Assembly: GCF_024519155.1 (NCBI RefSeq)
Contig: NZ_JANIFJ010000001.1
Location: 1,054,001-1,118,000 of the forward strand
Length of the DNA stretch: 64,000 nucleotides
Direction of reading: 5' to 3'
Source of the DNA: Mangrovibrevibacter kandeliae
GTDB taxonomy: Bacteria; Pseudomonadota; Alphaproteobacteria; Rhizobiales; Rhizobiaceae
The number at the start of each line of letters is the position of its first letter. Position 1 is the stretch's first letter. The notes below the pieces were generated by a model. That model saw only the letters and a list, made by a program, of their open reading frames with translations. It ran no database searches and was not told the origin of the DNA. Of the stretch, positions 1-7,667 are shown piece after piece. Made by a program: the position numbers and the translations under genes.

Positions 1-1757
1 CGACCGCCTCGTGCCGCGTCGTAGCCCTGGCCGCCGGCTTCACCAGCGTCGTCCCGCCGGCGTCGTGGATCGACACGCCGCCGACGACGCCGATGTCGAG
101 CGCCACGGCTGCGGCGGCGTGCGCCGCCTCGTGAATGGCGATGCGGCGTCTTTCCGTCTCGGGCAGGATCTCGCGGCCCTCGCGGACGGCGAACAGCAGG
201 TCGGCGATCTCGAGGTCGCGGCCGGCGCGACGGGCGATGCCACGAGCCTGGCGGACCCAGGACGCCGCCGCCGCGCCGCTGCCGCCGCGGCCCGCCAGCG
301 CCACGGGCATCAGGTCGACGCCGGGTAGGTCGACGCCGATCAGCGTGCGGAGGATGCCCGCCAGTTCGAGCGCGTCCGGCATGCCGATCGTGACGACGCG
401 GTCGAGACGTCCGGGACGCAGGATCGCCGGGTCGATCCGGTCGACGTGATTCGTCGCCGCGAGGACCGTGACGCCGCTGCGGTCGCTCGCTCCGTCCAGC
501 TCTTCCAACATCGAATTCACGACCTGCGAGCTGTAGTTCAGGTGCCTGTAATGGAACGTCGCCCTGTCGCCGATCGAGTCGAGCTCGTCGATGAACAGGA
601 TCGACGGCGCTGAAGCGCGAGCCTCCGAAAAGGTCCGCTTCATGGCCGAAAGGCAGTCGCCCAGGTGACCGTCGCCGGCCGACTGCCACTGCGCCATCGA
701 GCCGATGACGAGCGGCAGGCCGGCGCTACGGGCGAAGCAGCGCGCAAGGAAGGTCTTGCCCGTTCCCGTGGGACCGGCGAGGACCAGGCCGCGGGACATC
801 GCGCTCCAGGCGACCTTGCCGTCGCGGTAGTCCTTCAGGTCGGCGAGCATGGCCTCGACGATCGCCTTCGCCGCGCCGTAGCCATGGAGGTCGCGGACGT
901 CGGGAAGCTCCTCGCCCCTCGACACGCGACGTTGCACCGTCGATCGCAGACGCTCAAGCGAGCCTGCCGCGCCGCGGTGGCGGGAGATGCTCATGCGCAA
1001 GTCGTCCAAGGTCGTGCTGGAAATCCAGGACTCGTCCGGGACCGTCACGGCGGTGCCGGTCACCGCTTCGATCAGGACGGCCAGCAGCGGGGCGTTCCAG
1101 CCGCCCGGCACGATGGTCCGATCCGCGACGACGCGGACCTGCTCGGGAACGGCGCGGCCGATGTCAACGGAGATCACGCAGACGGGCACTGCGAGCGAGA
1201 GAGCCGAGAGGGCGCGCTGCTCCAATTCCTGCCGGCCCCGCTTGTCAACGTCGCAGGACAGGATCACACCCTGGCGACGGTCAGAGCTCGCCAGGTCAGA
1301 ATCGCTCAGGTCAGCAAGCGTTCCAGTTGACAGGATGCTCGTCGTGCGGCCGAAGCAGCACACTCTGACTACGTAATCGGTGGCTTTGGTCGTGCGAGCG
1401 TCCGGCGCCTGGACCACGACCACTGGCGCCTCCTTGCGCATGGCGCGGAGGATCGACGGGTCGTCTTCCATCTGCGCCGCCAGGAGGACGGCGACCGCCA
1501 CCTCGTCGATCGGCAGCGTCCTGTTGGGTACCTCATCGTCCTCCGGATCGTCGGCGAGCCCGAACTCGTCGAAGATCGTCTTCGTCGCGGCCGTCCGGCC
1601 GGTCGCGACGGCCTTGGCCCTGCCCGTGTCGTCGAGCAGCAGCTCGACGAACCGACGGGCGAGCGTGCCGGCGGCACGGCTCTCGACGGGCGCCGAAGAG
1701 CGCGGATCGGCCGGCGGGGTGGGGAGTTCGACCTTGTCGATCACGGGTTCGAGCATG
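1..1757 (-). CDS. Soluble FtsH-like AAA+ ATPase with M41-type HEAAH site (3' end beyond window)
   Basis: The reverse-strand frame stays open from an ATG at 1757 to the window edge, so at least 585 codons are present and the C-terminus is missing. A roughly 290-residue N-terminal part matches nothing I know and has no evident membrane segment. A classical AAA+ module follows: Walker A GPTGTGKT near residue 328, Walker B SILFIDELDS near 382, and a second region of homology with the arginine-finger motif DPAILRPGRLDR. The zinc-peptidase motif HEAAH lies near residue 540. The order AAA then HExxH is that of FtsH (M41), an ATP-dependent protease, but real FtsH begins with two membrane helices that are absent here. 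It is probably a cytosolic ATP-dependent zinc protease of unknown target. A purine-rich stretch (AGAGAAGGAA) precedes the ATG. The third zinc ligand cannot be checked because the gene is cut. Confidence 0.85.
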
Positions 1758-1771
1758 CGCGTGTTCCTTCT

Positions 1772-2251
1772 CTACATGGATGCGGGAAAGGCAATCGTAT
1801 CCGCGGGCGGTCGGCCGGAGGCGATCTCAGGCGTCGTCGCGCTGGCAGCGGCTGTCCATGGCGCCAAAGCCGCGAATGCGGGCGGACCCAGTTGGGGTGG
1901 TGCCCCATCGCGTAGATGCGCGACGTGACGCCGGGTCCGGGTCCAATTCACGTGTGCGACGACACCTCGCCGGCGATGCGGACAGACAACGCGTCGCCGA
2001 CCGTCAGCCAGCGGAGACGATCGGAGCGCCCGCGAGTTCGGTTTCGGCAGGCCGCCGTCCGCATAGCGGCGCGGTTCGCGGATCAACGCCTCGAGCGTCT
2101 TGAGGTCGCGGCGCTCCTCGCCGGACGGGACGCTGGGAACGAAGTAGGGAATCGGCTCATGCGGGAGGACCTCTCGAGGAACGCGGATTGCTCTTGCGGC
2201 CTGATCGGGCGGACGTTCGGTCGTGCAAGCGGAGCATCGTCGGTCGACGAA
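1772..2251 (-). pseudogene. Unknown small gene, apparently frameshifted, just upstream of the FtsH-like gene
   Basis: One frame is open for about 160 codons and ends 14 bases before the protease ATG, but it has no ATG or GTG until a late TTG at 2086. The stretch around 2112-2210 looks coding (EVLPHEPIPYFVPSVPSGEE, then DLKTLEALIREPRRYADGG). Further on, near 1970-2030, protein-like sequence moves to a neighbouring frame (LTVGDALSVRIAGEVSSH) and then seems to return (PPADTIAFPAS at the end). The ATG that would suit the start (near 2237) is also out of frame. I read this as one gene with two or three compensating indels, from decay or sequencing error. I do not recognise the product. Confidence 0.35.
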
Positions 2252-2275
2252 TCACGACGCGACGCGTCAGGCGCG

Positions 2276-2497
2276 TCAGGGGCGATGCATGATCCAGGCA
2301 GCAACGAGTCGCCCGGCCGCTGCGTCGGGCGAGGCGAGGCGGCACAGCGATCCGGCTACGGCGTGACGCTCCGCATCGGACAGGCGACCTGAAGTGCGGA
2401 TCGCAAATGCGACGATGGTCGCGCCGTCGAGCGTTAAAACGTCAGCAGTTTTCCGTCCGGGCCGTAGTTCGGTGGCTCTTCTCGTTTCTTCAGTCAC
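2276..2497 (-). CDS. Small unknown protein, 73 aa
   Basis: A GTG-started frame preceded by a G-rich patch (GGGGG, about 8 bases upstream). Codon third positions are GC-rich, as in real genes here. The product is hydrophilic at the N-terminus (MTEETRRATELRPGRKTADV) with an alanine-rich helical C-terminal half, and has no signal or membrane segment. It lies in the same direction as the 113-aa gene upstream and the FtsH-like gene downstream, so it may belong to the same transcript. I do not recognise the family. It could be a small accessory or substrate protein of the protease, but only the neighbourhood suggests that. Confidence 0.5.
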   Translation of the reverse strand: MTEETRRATELRPGRKTADVLTLDGATIVAFAIRTSGRLSDAERHAVAGSLCRLASPDAAAGRLVAAWIMHRP

Positions 2498-2577
2498 GTC
2501 AGCCCCCGTTAGGATCCGCCATCGTTAGCGATCATGGTGCGGATCAGGACACACCTCCTGGCCACCAGGGCAAGGCG

Positions 2578-2919
2578 TCAAAGGCGCCGGACGAGGATGT
2601 CACGAAAGGGGAAGGGAAGTGCCTCGGGCTCGAACTCAACGACGAACAGTCCTTGGCGGACGGCACGCGAGACGACGTCGTAGGGGGCCGGGCAGGCGTT
2701 CGCCAAAATCTGGATAACGATGTCGAGGGTCAGGCTTTCGCCGGGCGCGGACATGGCCGACTTCATGAGGGCGATGCCCACCTCGCTGACGCGGCGCTCG
2801 CGACGCAGGACGTTCTCCAGACGATAGCGTCGGCTGGCGTGGCAGCGGGGAAGAGGGGCGGTATCCAGCATGTTTACGGTCCCGGTTTCGATGCGACCCG
2901 ACTTGTTCGGGAGCGACAC
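2578..2919 (-). CDS. Unknown protein, up to 113 aa
   Basis: The frame has good GC3 bias and reads as a compact soluble protein. The far N-terminus is uncertain: GTG at 2919 gives 113 residues, and an internal ATG at 2871 (MLDTAPLPRC) gives 97. The central part (LTLDIVIQILANACPAPYDV) looks helical, and the C-terminus is PFPFRDILVRRL. There is no recognised motif, signal peptide or membrane helix. It is the first gene of the leftward group that ends with the FtsH-like protease and starts just downstream of the 20-bp inverted repeat at 2940-2959, which could be its operator. Confidence 0.5.
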   Translation of the reverse strand: MSLPNKSGRIETGTVNMLDTAPLPRCHASRRYRLENVLRRERRVSEVGIALMKSAMSAPGESLTLDIVIQILANACPAPYDVVSRAVRQGLFVVEFEPEALPFPFRDILVRRL

Positions 2920-2939
2920 GAGGATCCGAGCCGCTTTCT

Positions 2940-2959
2940 ATTTCGAATATAATCGAAAT
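2940..2959. promoter_or_regulatory. 20-bp inverted repeat, candidate operator
   Basis: ATTTCGA and TCGAAAT form two perfect 7-base arms around a 6-base AT spacer. The site is an AT-rich island in GC-rich DNA, about 20 bases upstream of the GTG of the 113-aa gene. Its position and symmetry suit a dimeric repressor, possibly the ArsR-type protein encoded 270 bases away. The remaining DNA to 3226 shows no gene I can support. Confidence 0.45.
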
Positions 2960-3226
2960 ATTGTGATGATCGAGGGGCTGCAGCAGAAATGCCGTCTTAT
3001 GGTAAAGATTTGATCATCGCACGGAGTAACCGGCGGGAGGCCGATTGCTCCTCTTCCGCAGCCTCGGCGCGATGGAAATTCTCCGGCCGCCGGTCATTGC
3101 CCGCCCGCGAAAGGTGAGACTCAAGCGGCAAGACGCACTTTTCGAAAGCTCGAACAAGACGGAACTCTCGAAGCGAGCGGGACCTTTGCAAAACTTGCCG
3201 AGCCGCGAAGGAAGGTCCGGTGTGCG

Positions 3227-3517
3227 CTAACGTCGTGATGCGATACGCTTCGCAACTAGATAAGCGGACAGCTCGCTGACTGCGTTCTCCTCGACATGAC
3301 ACATCAGCGTCGTCGCATGCCGGTCCTGCCGAACAAGGCCTGTCTTCGCCAGCTTCGCTATGTGATGCGACAGCGTCGAACCCGGTATGCCGATTGTCTC
3401 GACGAGCGTTCCAACCGCCATGCCCTCAGGACCCGCTTGGGCCAGGAGATGAAAGATCCGCAACCTCGTCGGGTTGCCGAGAGCGTTTAGCATCCCGGCC
3501 GCAGTTTCGAGTTCCAT
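3227..3517 (-). CDS. ArsR-family winged-helix transcriptional regulator
   Basis: This 96-residue protein is one ArsR/SmtB winged helix. The opening MLNALGNPTRLRIFHLLAQA is the usual first helix pair, and IPGSTLSHHIAKLAKTGLVR is the recognition helix and start of the wing. The length is typical of the family. The metal-sensing ELCVC motif on the recognition helix is absent, so it is more likely a non-metal sensor or redox sensor (one Cys, in TLMCHVEEN) than an arsenic or zinc repressor. The ATG at 3517 begins a well-placed domain. It is transcribed leftward, toward the protease group. The 318 bases to the next gene (3518-3835) hold nothing I can support. Confidence 0.85.
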   Translation of the reverse strand: MELETAAGMLNALGNPTRLRIFHLLAQAGPEGMAVGTLVETIGIPGSTLSHHIAKLAKTGLVRQDRHATTLMCHVEENAVSELSAYLVAKRIASRR

Positions 3518-3835
3518 GGAACTACACTAGACCCCGCTGCGATCCAATGGAACCCTGCAGCCGGGTCTGCGCGGCGCGAATTCAAAACCGTGATGTCGGG
3601 GCTGAAGCGGGGACGGACGAGAAAACGTCAGTTTTTGCGACGATCGTATAGCGACATGAAGTGCCGTGACGCTGCTCATCGTGAGGCTAGACGGCGTGCA
3701 GAGCCGCGAGCGACAGCGGAGCGAAAGGGGCCGGCGGGACATGTTGGGGCGCTATAAAGAGTAGAATGCTCCGGTGCCGAGTCGCAGTCGCCCTCGCGGC
3801 GATGCAGAGCCGTCGGGCGACATGGAGCCTACGTG

Positions 3836-6265
3836 CTACGCAGTCTGACGAACCTGTATCGCCTCACGGTTGGATCGTTGCAGTTGTCTCGCCACTTGCG
3901 TGGCGGGACAGAACTGTTCCTCGAACATAGTAGCCGTCATCGGCCGCCCGAACAGGTAGCCTTGTGCTTCTATGGCATAGGCCTCCATGAACCGCGCCTG
4001 CTCTGCGGTCTCGACGCCTTCCGCAGTGACAGCGAGATCGCAACCCTTGGCCATCGTGGCGATGGCTTCGATGATTGCTTGATCCTTTCGGCTTGTTTCG
4101 ACGTCCAGAACGAAAGACCGATCGACCTTGAGCCGGGTGATCGCAATCTCCTTCAGCATGGTCAAGGAGGCGTACCCGGTCCCGAAGTCGTCGAAGGCGA
4201 TGCCCACCCCCAAGCCACGAAGGCTTGCCAGGTGCCGTAGCGTGTCACCTTCATTTCGAAGGAGAATGTTCTCAGTCACTTCCAGCTCGAGGCCGTCGGC
4301 AGGCAGTCCAGCCTGATCCAGAGCCTCCCGCACCAGTTCAGGAAAATGCGGCGAGCGCAGCTGCGCCGCGAACAGGTTGACGCCGATGCGGAAGTCCCTG
4401 AGCCCGGCGGCACGCCAGTGTGCAGCCTGTCGGCAGGCCGACCTCAAAATCCAGTCGCCAACGGGAACCGCCAGCGGCCCGGCTTCCAGCACCGGCAGAA
4501 ATGCGGCCGGGCTGAGGATGCCGCGATAGGGGTAGTTCCAGCGGATAAGTGCCTCGGCTCCGGTGAGAGCGCCGTCCGCCAGACGCACTTGAGGCTGGTA
4601 ATAGACTTCGAGATCCCCGTCCTGCCATGCGCTCTGCAGCTCAACAGCCGTATCGACGCGAGCGAGCGCCGCATGTCGTAGGTCTTGGCGGAAGAGACGC
4701 CCATGGCCGCGTCCGTTCGCCTTGGCGTCGTAGAGCGCCAGATCCGCGTTCATCAGGACCTGCTCCACCGTTGCATGGTTCTGTTCCGATGGAAGGATGC
4801 CGATGCTTGCAGAAACGTGGACGATCTGCTCACGCAGTAGGATTGGCTCTTCGATCCTCCGAATAATCTGCTCGGCTACGCTCGAAGCGTCCAAGGGATC
4901 CGCTCTGTCGGTGATGAGGACTGCGAACTCGTCCCCGCTTAGCCTCGCTGTCTCGTATTCGGGACCTGCGACTGCGACGAGACGTTCCGCGACGGCGCGT
5001 AAGACCTCGTCGCCACCAGCGTGCCCGCAGCTGTCATTGATCGACTTGAAGCCGTCCAAGTCGATGAGCAGCAGCGTAAACGGCCTGCCGGTCTCTTTGA
5101 AGTGGGCGACGCGGGCAGACAGCATCGTGTTGAACCATTCGCGGTTCGCCAGGCCGGTCAAACTATCCGTGTATGCCAAGGTACGAATCTTCTCTTCGAC
5201 CCGCAGCCGCTCACGCTGATCGCGGAAAGCGATCACGGCGCGTGTTTCGGCCCCCACCTGAAATGTTCTGCGCAGGACGCGGACAGGGACTACCTGTTCA
5301 TCCGGCCGAACGAGCGCCGCGTCCAATTCCTCTCCTTCCGGGATGTCAGCGAGAGGGGTGCTCGGGAGCAGTGTGGAGAGGTTCTGGCCTGCGAGTTTAT
5401 CTCGCGGCTGCCCCGCCAGACGAGCCAGCCCTTCGTTGGCGGAAACGATGGTCTCCTCCTCACAGACTGCCAGACCTTCGACCGCTAGATTTGCGAGCTC
5501 GCCAAGCCGCTGCTGATCTTCACGCACCCGGGCCTTCGCGTCCAATGTGAGCTTCACGCTCAAGAGCGCGACCCCGAACAACCCGATGCAGATGGCGGCG
5601 ACGACGGGCGCGAGAAGTTGGGGAGAGATCGACCAATGCGGAAGGGCGATGCGAGGATCATAGGTAAGTCGGAGAGCGGCCATCCCCGAGATATGCAGAA
5701 TGGCGATCGCCAGAAGTAGCAAAGGAGCGGCCGCCACGCGGAAGGTGCGATTGCGTTCGCCCGCGAGCAGAAGTGACAGGGCGAAAAGTGGCAAGGACGC
5801 CAGCACCGAGAATGCCACGAGGCCGGCATCCCACTCGACACGGCCCCTCACGACGTAGGCGGTCTGGCCGAAATAATGGAGGACGACGACTCCCGCGCCC
5901 AGAAGCACGCCGCCGCCGGCTCGCCGAGGACGCCGCTGGCGTCCGGTGGCGACCAGCAGGCCGGCTCCGATCCCAATCATGCCAAGGATGAGCGACAACA
6001 CAGTCTGGATGGGTTCGAAAGCAGCGGGCATGTCTGGATCGAACGCGAGAAGCGCGATCATGTGGGTTGCCCAGGCGGTGCATCCAGCTGTCACCAGGCT
6101 CGTCATCATCAGCCTGATCCGCGCCTGGCCCTTGGCACGGCTCGTATGATCTTGAACGGACAACGCGCCGTAAACACCGATGGTGCACACGAGGGCGGCC
6201 AGCAGCAAGAGGCCTGCGTCATGCTGGTTTTGTAAGCAGGTCACTATCGGCTGTATCATCATCAT
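3836..6265 (-). CDS. MHYT-type membrane sensor with GGDEF and EAL domains
   Basis: The 809-residue protein has about seven N-terminal hydrophobic segments (residues 15-250) with spaced ATHM, LHYFG and LHISGM motifs, as in MHYT sensor domains thought to bind metal or a diatomic gas. A PAS-like stretch (about 270-350) leads to a GGDEF domain (TDSLTGLANREWF; signature SGDEF) and an EAL domain with EALIRW, ELEVTENIL and FDDFGTGYASL. These EAL motifs are those of active cyclic-di-GMP phosphodiesterases; SGDEF is a tolerated cyclase variant. It should therefore link an inner-membrane signal to c-di-GMP level. Three ATGs occur in a row; with GGAG just upstream, the second or third is better spaced than the first. 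The EAL half closely resembles the gene at 7668-9875. Confidence 0.92.
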   Translation of the reverse strand: MMMIQPIVTCLQNQHDAGLLLLAALVCTIGVYGALSVQDHTSRAKGQARIRLMMTSLVTAGCTAWATHMIALLAFDPDMPAAFEPIQTVLSLILGMIGIGAGLLVATGRQRRPRRAGGGVLLGAGVVVLHYFGQTAYVVRGRVEWDAGLVAFSVLASLPLFALSLLLAGERNRTFRVAAAPLLLLAIAILHISGMAALRLTYDPRIALPHWSISPQLLAPVVAAICIGLFGVALLSVKLTLDAKARVREDQQRLGELANLAVEGLAVCEEETIVSANEGLARLAGQPRDKLAGQNLSTLLPSTPLADIPEGEELDAALVRPDEQVVPVRVLRRTFQVGAETRAVIAFRDQRERLRVEEKIRTLAYTDSLTGLANREWFNTMLSARVAHFKETGRPFTLLLIDLDGFKSINDSCGHAGGDEVLRAVAERLVAVAGPEYETARLSGDEFAVLITDRADPLDASSVAEQIIRRIEEPILLREQIVHVSASIGILPSEQNHATVEQVLMNADLALYDAKANGRGHGRLFRQDLRHAALARVDTAVELQSAWQDGDLEVYYQPQVRLADGALTGAEALIRWNYPYRGILSPAAFLPVLEAGPLAVPVGDWILRSACRQAAHWRAAGLRDFRIGVNLFAAQLRSPHFPELVREALDQAGLPADGLELEVTENILLRNEGDTLRHLASLRGLGVGIAFDDFGTGYASLTMLKEIAITRLKVDRSFVLDVETSRKDQAIIEAIATMAKGCDLAVTAEGVETAEQARFMEAYAIEAQGYLFGRPMTATMFEEQFCPATQVARQLQRSNREAIQVRQTA

Positions 6266-6448
6266 CTCCGCATAGGAGATGTAGCCATGAAAGTTTAAGT
6301 GCCTGTTTTCCAGAAAGATATGATTGTCTTGGGCCTTTCAGCAGCCGCACCTCTGAGCGGCTACCTGGAGCGCAGTCAAACGGTCGGTTCCTTGCCACGT
6401 AACGAAGGCGCTCAAACGCCAACCCTGCCGCGTCAGAGCGCGTCCGGC

Positions 6449-7415
6449 TTAAGCCGGCTCATAGCCGGCGGCGGCGAAGTAGTTGGCGCACCCTTCAGGC
6501 TTGAAGAACGGCAGGACCGCGCCAACGGCCTCCCAGAGGCCGTCGACCGATCCCTCGGCGCTCGCCCGCAGCAGCGACTTGAGCTTCGCGAAGGCCATCT
6601 CGATCGGGTTGAAGTCAGGGCTGTAGGGCGGGAGGTAGTGCAGCTGCGCGTCGGCCCTGTCGATCGCCGAGCGAACGCCTTCGGCCTTGTGCGCCGGTAG
6701 ATTGTCCATGACGACGATGTCGCCTGGCGCGAGCGTCGGCACGAGGACCTGCTCGATATAGGCTCGGAAGGCGATGGCGTTCATCGCCCCGTCCAGCACC
6801 ATTGGCGCGGTCATCCCCATCAGCCGTCATGCCCCGGTGAACGTCGTCGTCTTCCAGTGACCGTGAGGGATCCCAGCCCTGCAACGCTCACCGCGAAGTG
6901 CTCGGCCCCGCAGGCGCCGAAGTGCTCGGCCCCGCAGGCGCGCCATTGTTGTGGACAGGCCAGCCTCATCGACGAAGACGAGCTTGACCGGATCGAGGTC
7001 AGGCTGGCTGTCGAACCAAGCCTGGCGCCGCTTCAGGCGGTCGGCCCGCTTCTGCTCCAGTGTGTATGCCGACTTTCTTTGTAGGTCCAGCCACGGCGGC
7101 GGAGCCACACGCTCAAGGCACTGCGGCCGATCCGAATACCCGCCGCGTCGGCCAAGCGCTTCACCATCTCATCGCGTGATATCCTTGTCTCGTCGATCAT
7201 CCCGGTGATGAAGGCCTCGTGTGGATCGAGAGCCGACCCGCGCCGCCATCCCTGTGCTCGTGGCGTCCGCTCTCCGATCTTCGCCCGCCCGATCCACCGG
7301 ATCGCCGTGGAGATGCCAAGCCCGAACCGGGCCACAGCCAGCGTGCCGACACGCCATCCGACGACGCCTTCAGAACCCTCGACCGCAGATCTTCGCTCAG
7401 CGCTCTGGCCATCAT
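6449..7415 (-). pseudogene. IS630-family transposase, broken by frameshifts and a nonsense codon
   Basis: Reading leftward, MARALSEDLRSRVLKA starts near 7415, shifts frame near 7390, and runs through a helix-turn-helix segment (RLADAAGIRIGRSALSVWLR). It shifts again near 7085 into KSAYTLEQKRADRLKRRQ and VFVDEAGL. A TGA at 6827-6829 interrupts TFTGA[13 protein letters not shown] in frame, and the C-terminal part continues to 6449. The DDE residues survive in pieces: D in FVDEAGL, D in [10 protein letters not shown] and E in [12 protein letters not shown]. With two frameshifts, one stop and an in-frame 24-bp duplication, the gene cannot make a full transposase unless it is read through. Confidence 0.85.
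6894..6941. repeat. 24-bp tandem duplication inside the transposase pseudogene
   Basis: Two identical adjacent copies of a unit beginning CGAAGTGCTCGG and ending CCGCAGGCGC. On the reverse strand it duplicates eight residues (LRGRAL followed by RRLRGRAL) after the first catalytic Asp region and keeps the frame. It looks like a replication slip in a gene no longer under selection. Confidence 0.9.
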
Positions 7416-7667
7416 CCACCTCCATCGAGCCAAACTTTGAATCAGACGCCGCGTCAACCGTCTCTTCACATCCAATCGATCGATCAGGAAACGTGCTCTA
7501 GTGGCTGCTAACTGGCCGTCAGGCAGTGAGAAGCGGCAGCTCTCGCAGAGAGCGACATGCCAGTTTTATGCGTTGCACCTCCGACTTAGAAAAAAAGCAA
7601 GAGTTGCAGTGCATTGTGCTCAGTGGTTGCCGGCGGCGCCCATAGCCCTGTATGGACAAAGAAATCA

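Larger units (their letters stand above)
6435..7499 (-). mobile_element. IS630-family insertion sequence, inactivated
   Basis: The element is bounded by imperfect inverted ends: AGAGCGCGT reading inward at 6435 and AGAGCACGT reading inward from the right at 7499. The right flank has TA next to the end, as expected for IS630 elements; the left flank has CA. The content is one broken transposase. The element separates two c-di-GMP genes. I estimated the ends from these short matches only. Confidence 0.7.

Noticed and set aside
1772-2086. Intact 104-aa protein starting at TTG
   Set aside because: Protein-like sequence clearly continues upstream in the same frame and changes frame inside, so a broken gene is the better reading.
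3527-3742. Reverse 71-codon frame between arsR and the MHYT gene
   Set aside because: Ser/Arg-rich with poor codon bias and no ribosome site; treated as non-coding.
6894-6941. CRISPR-like or regulatory direct repeat
   Set aside because: Only two adjacent units without a spacer, inside a dead transposase; a slip duplication explains it.
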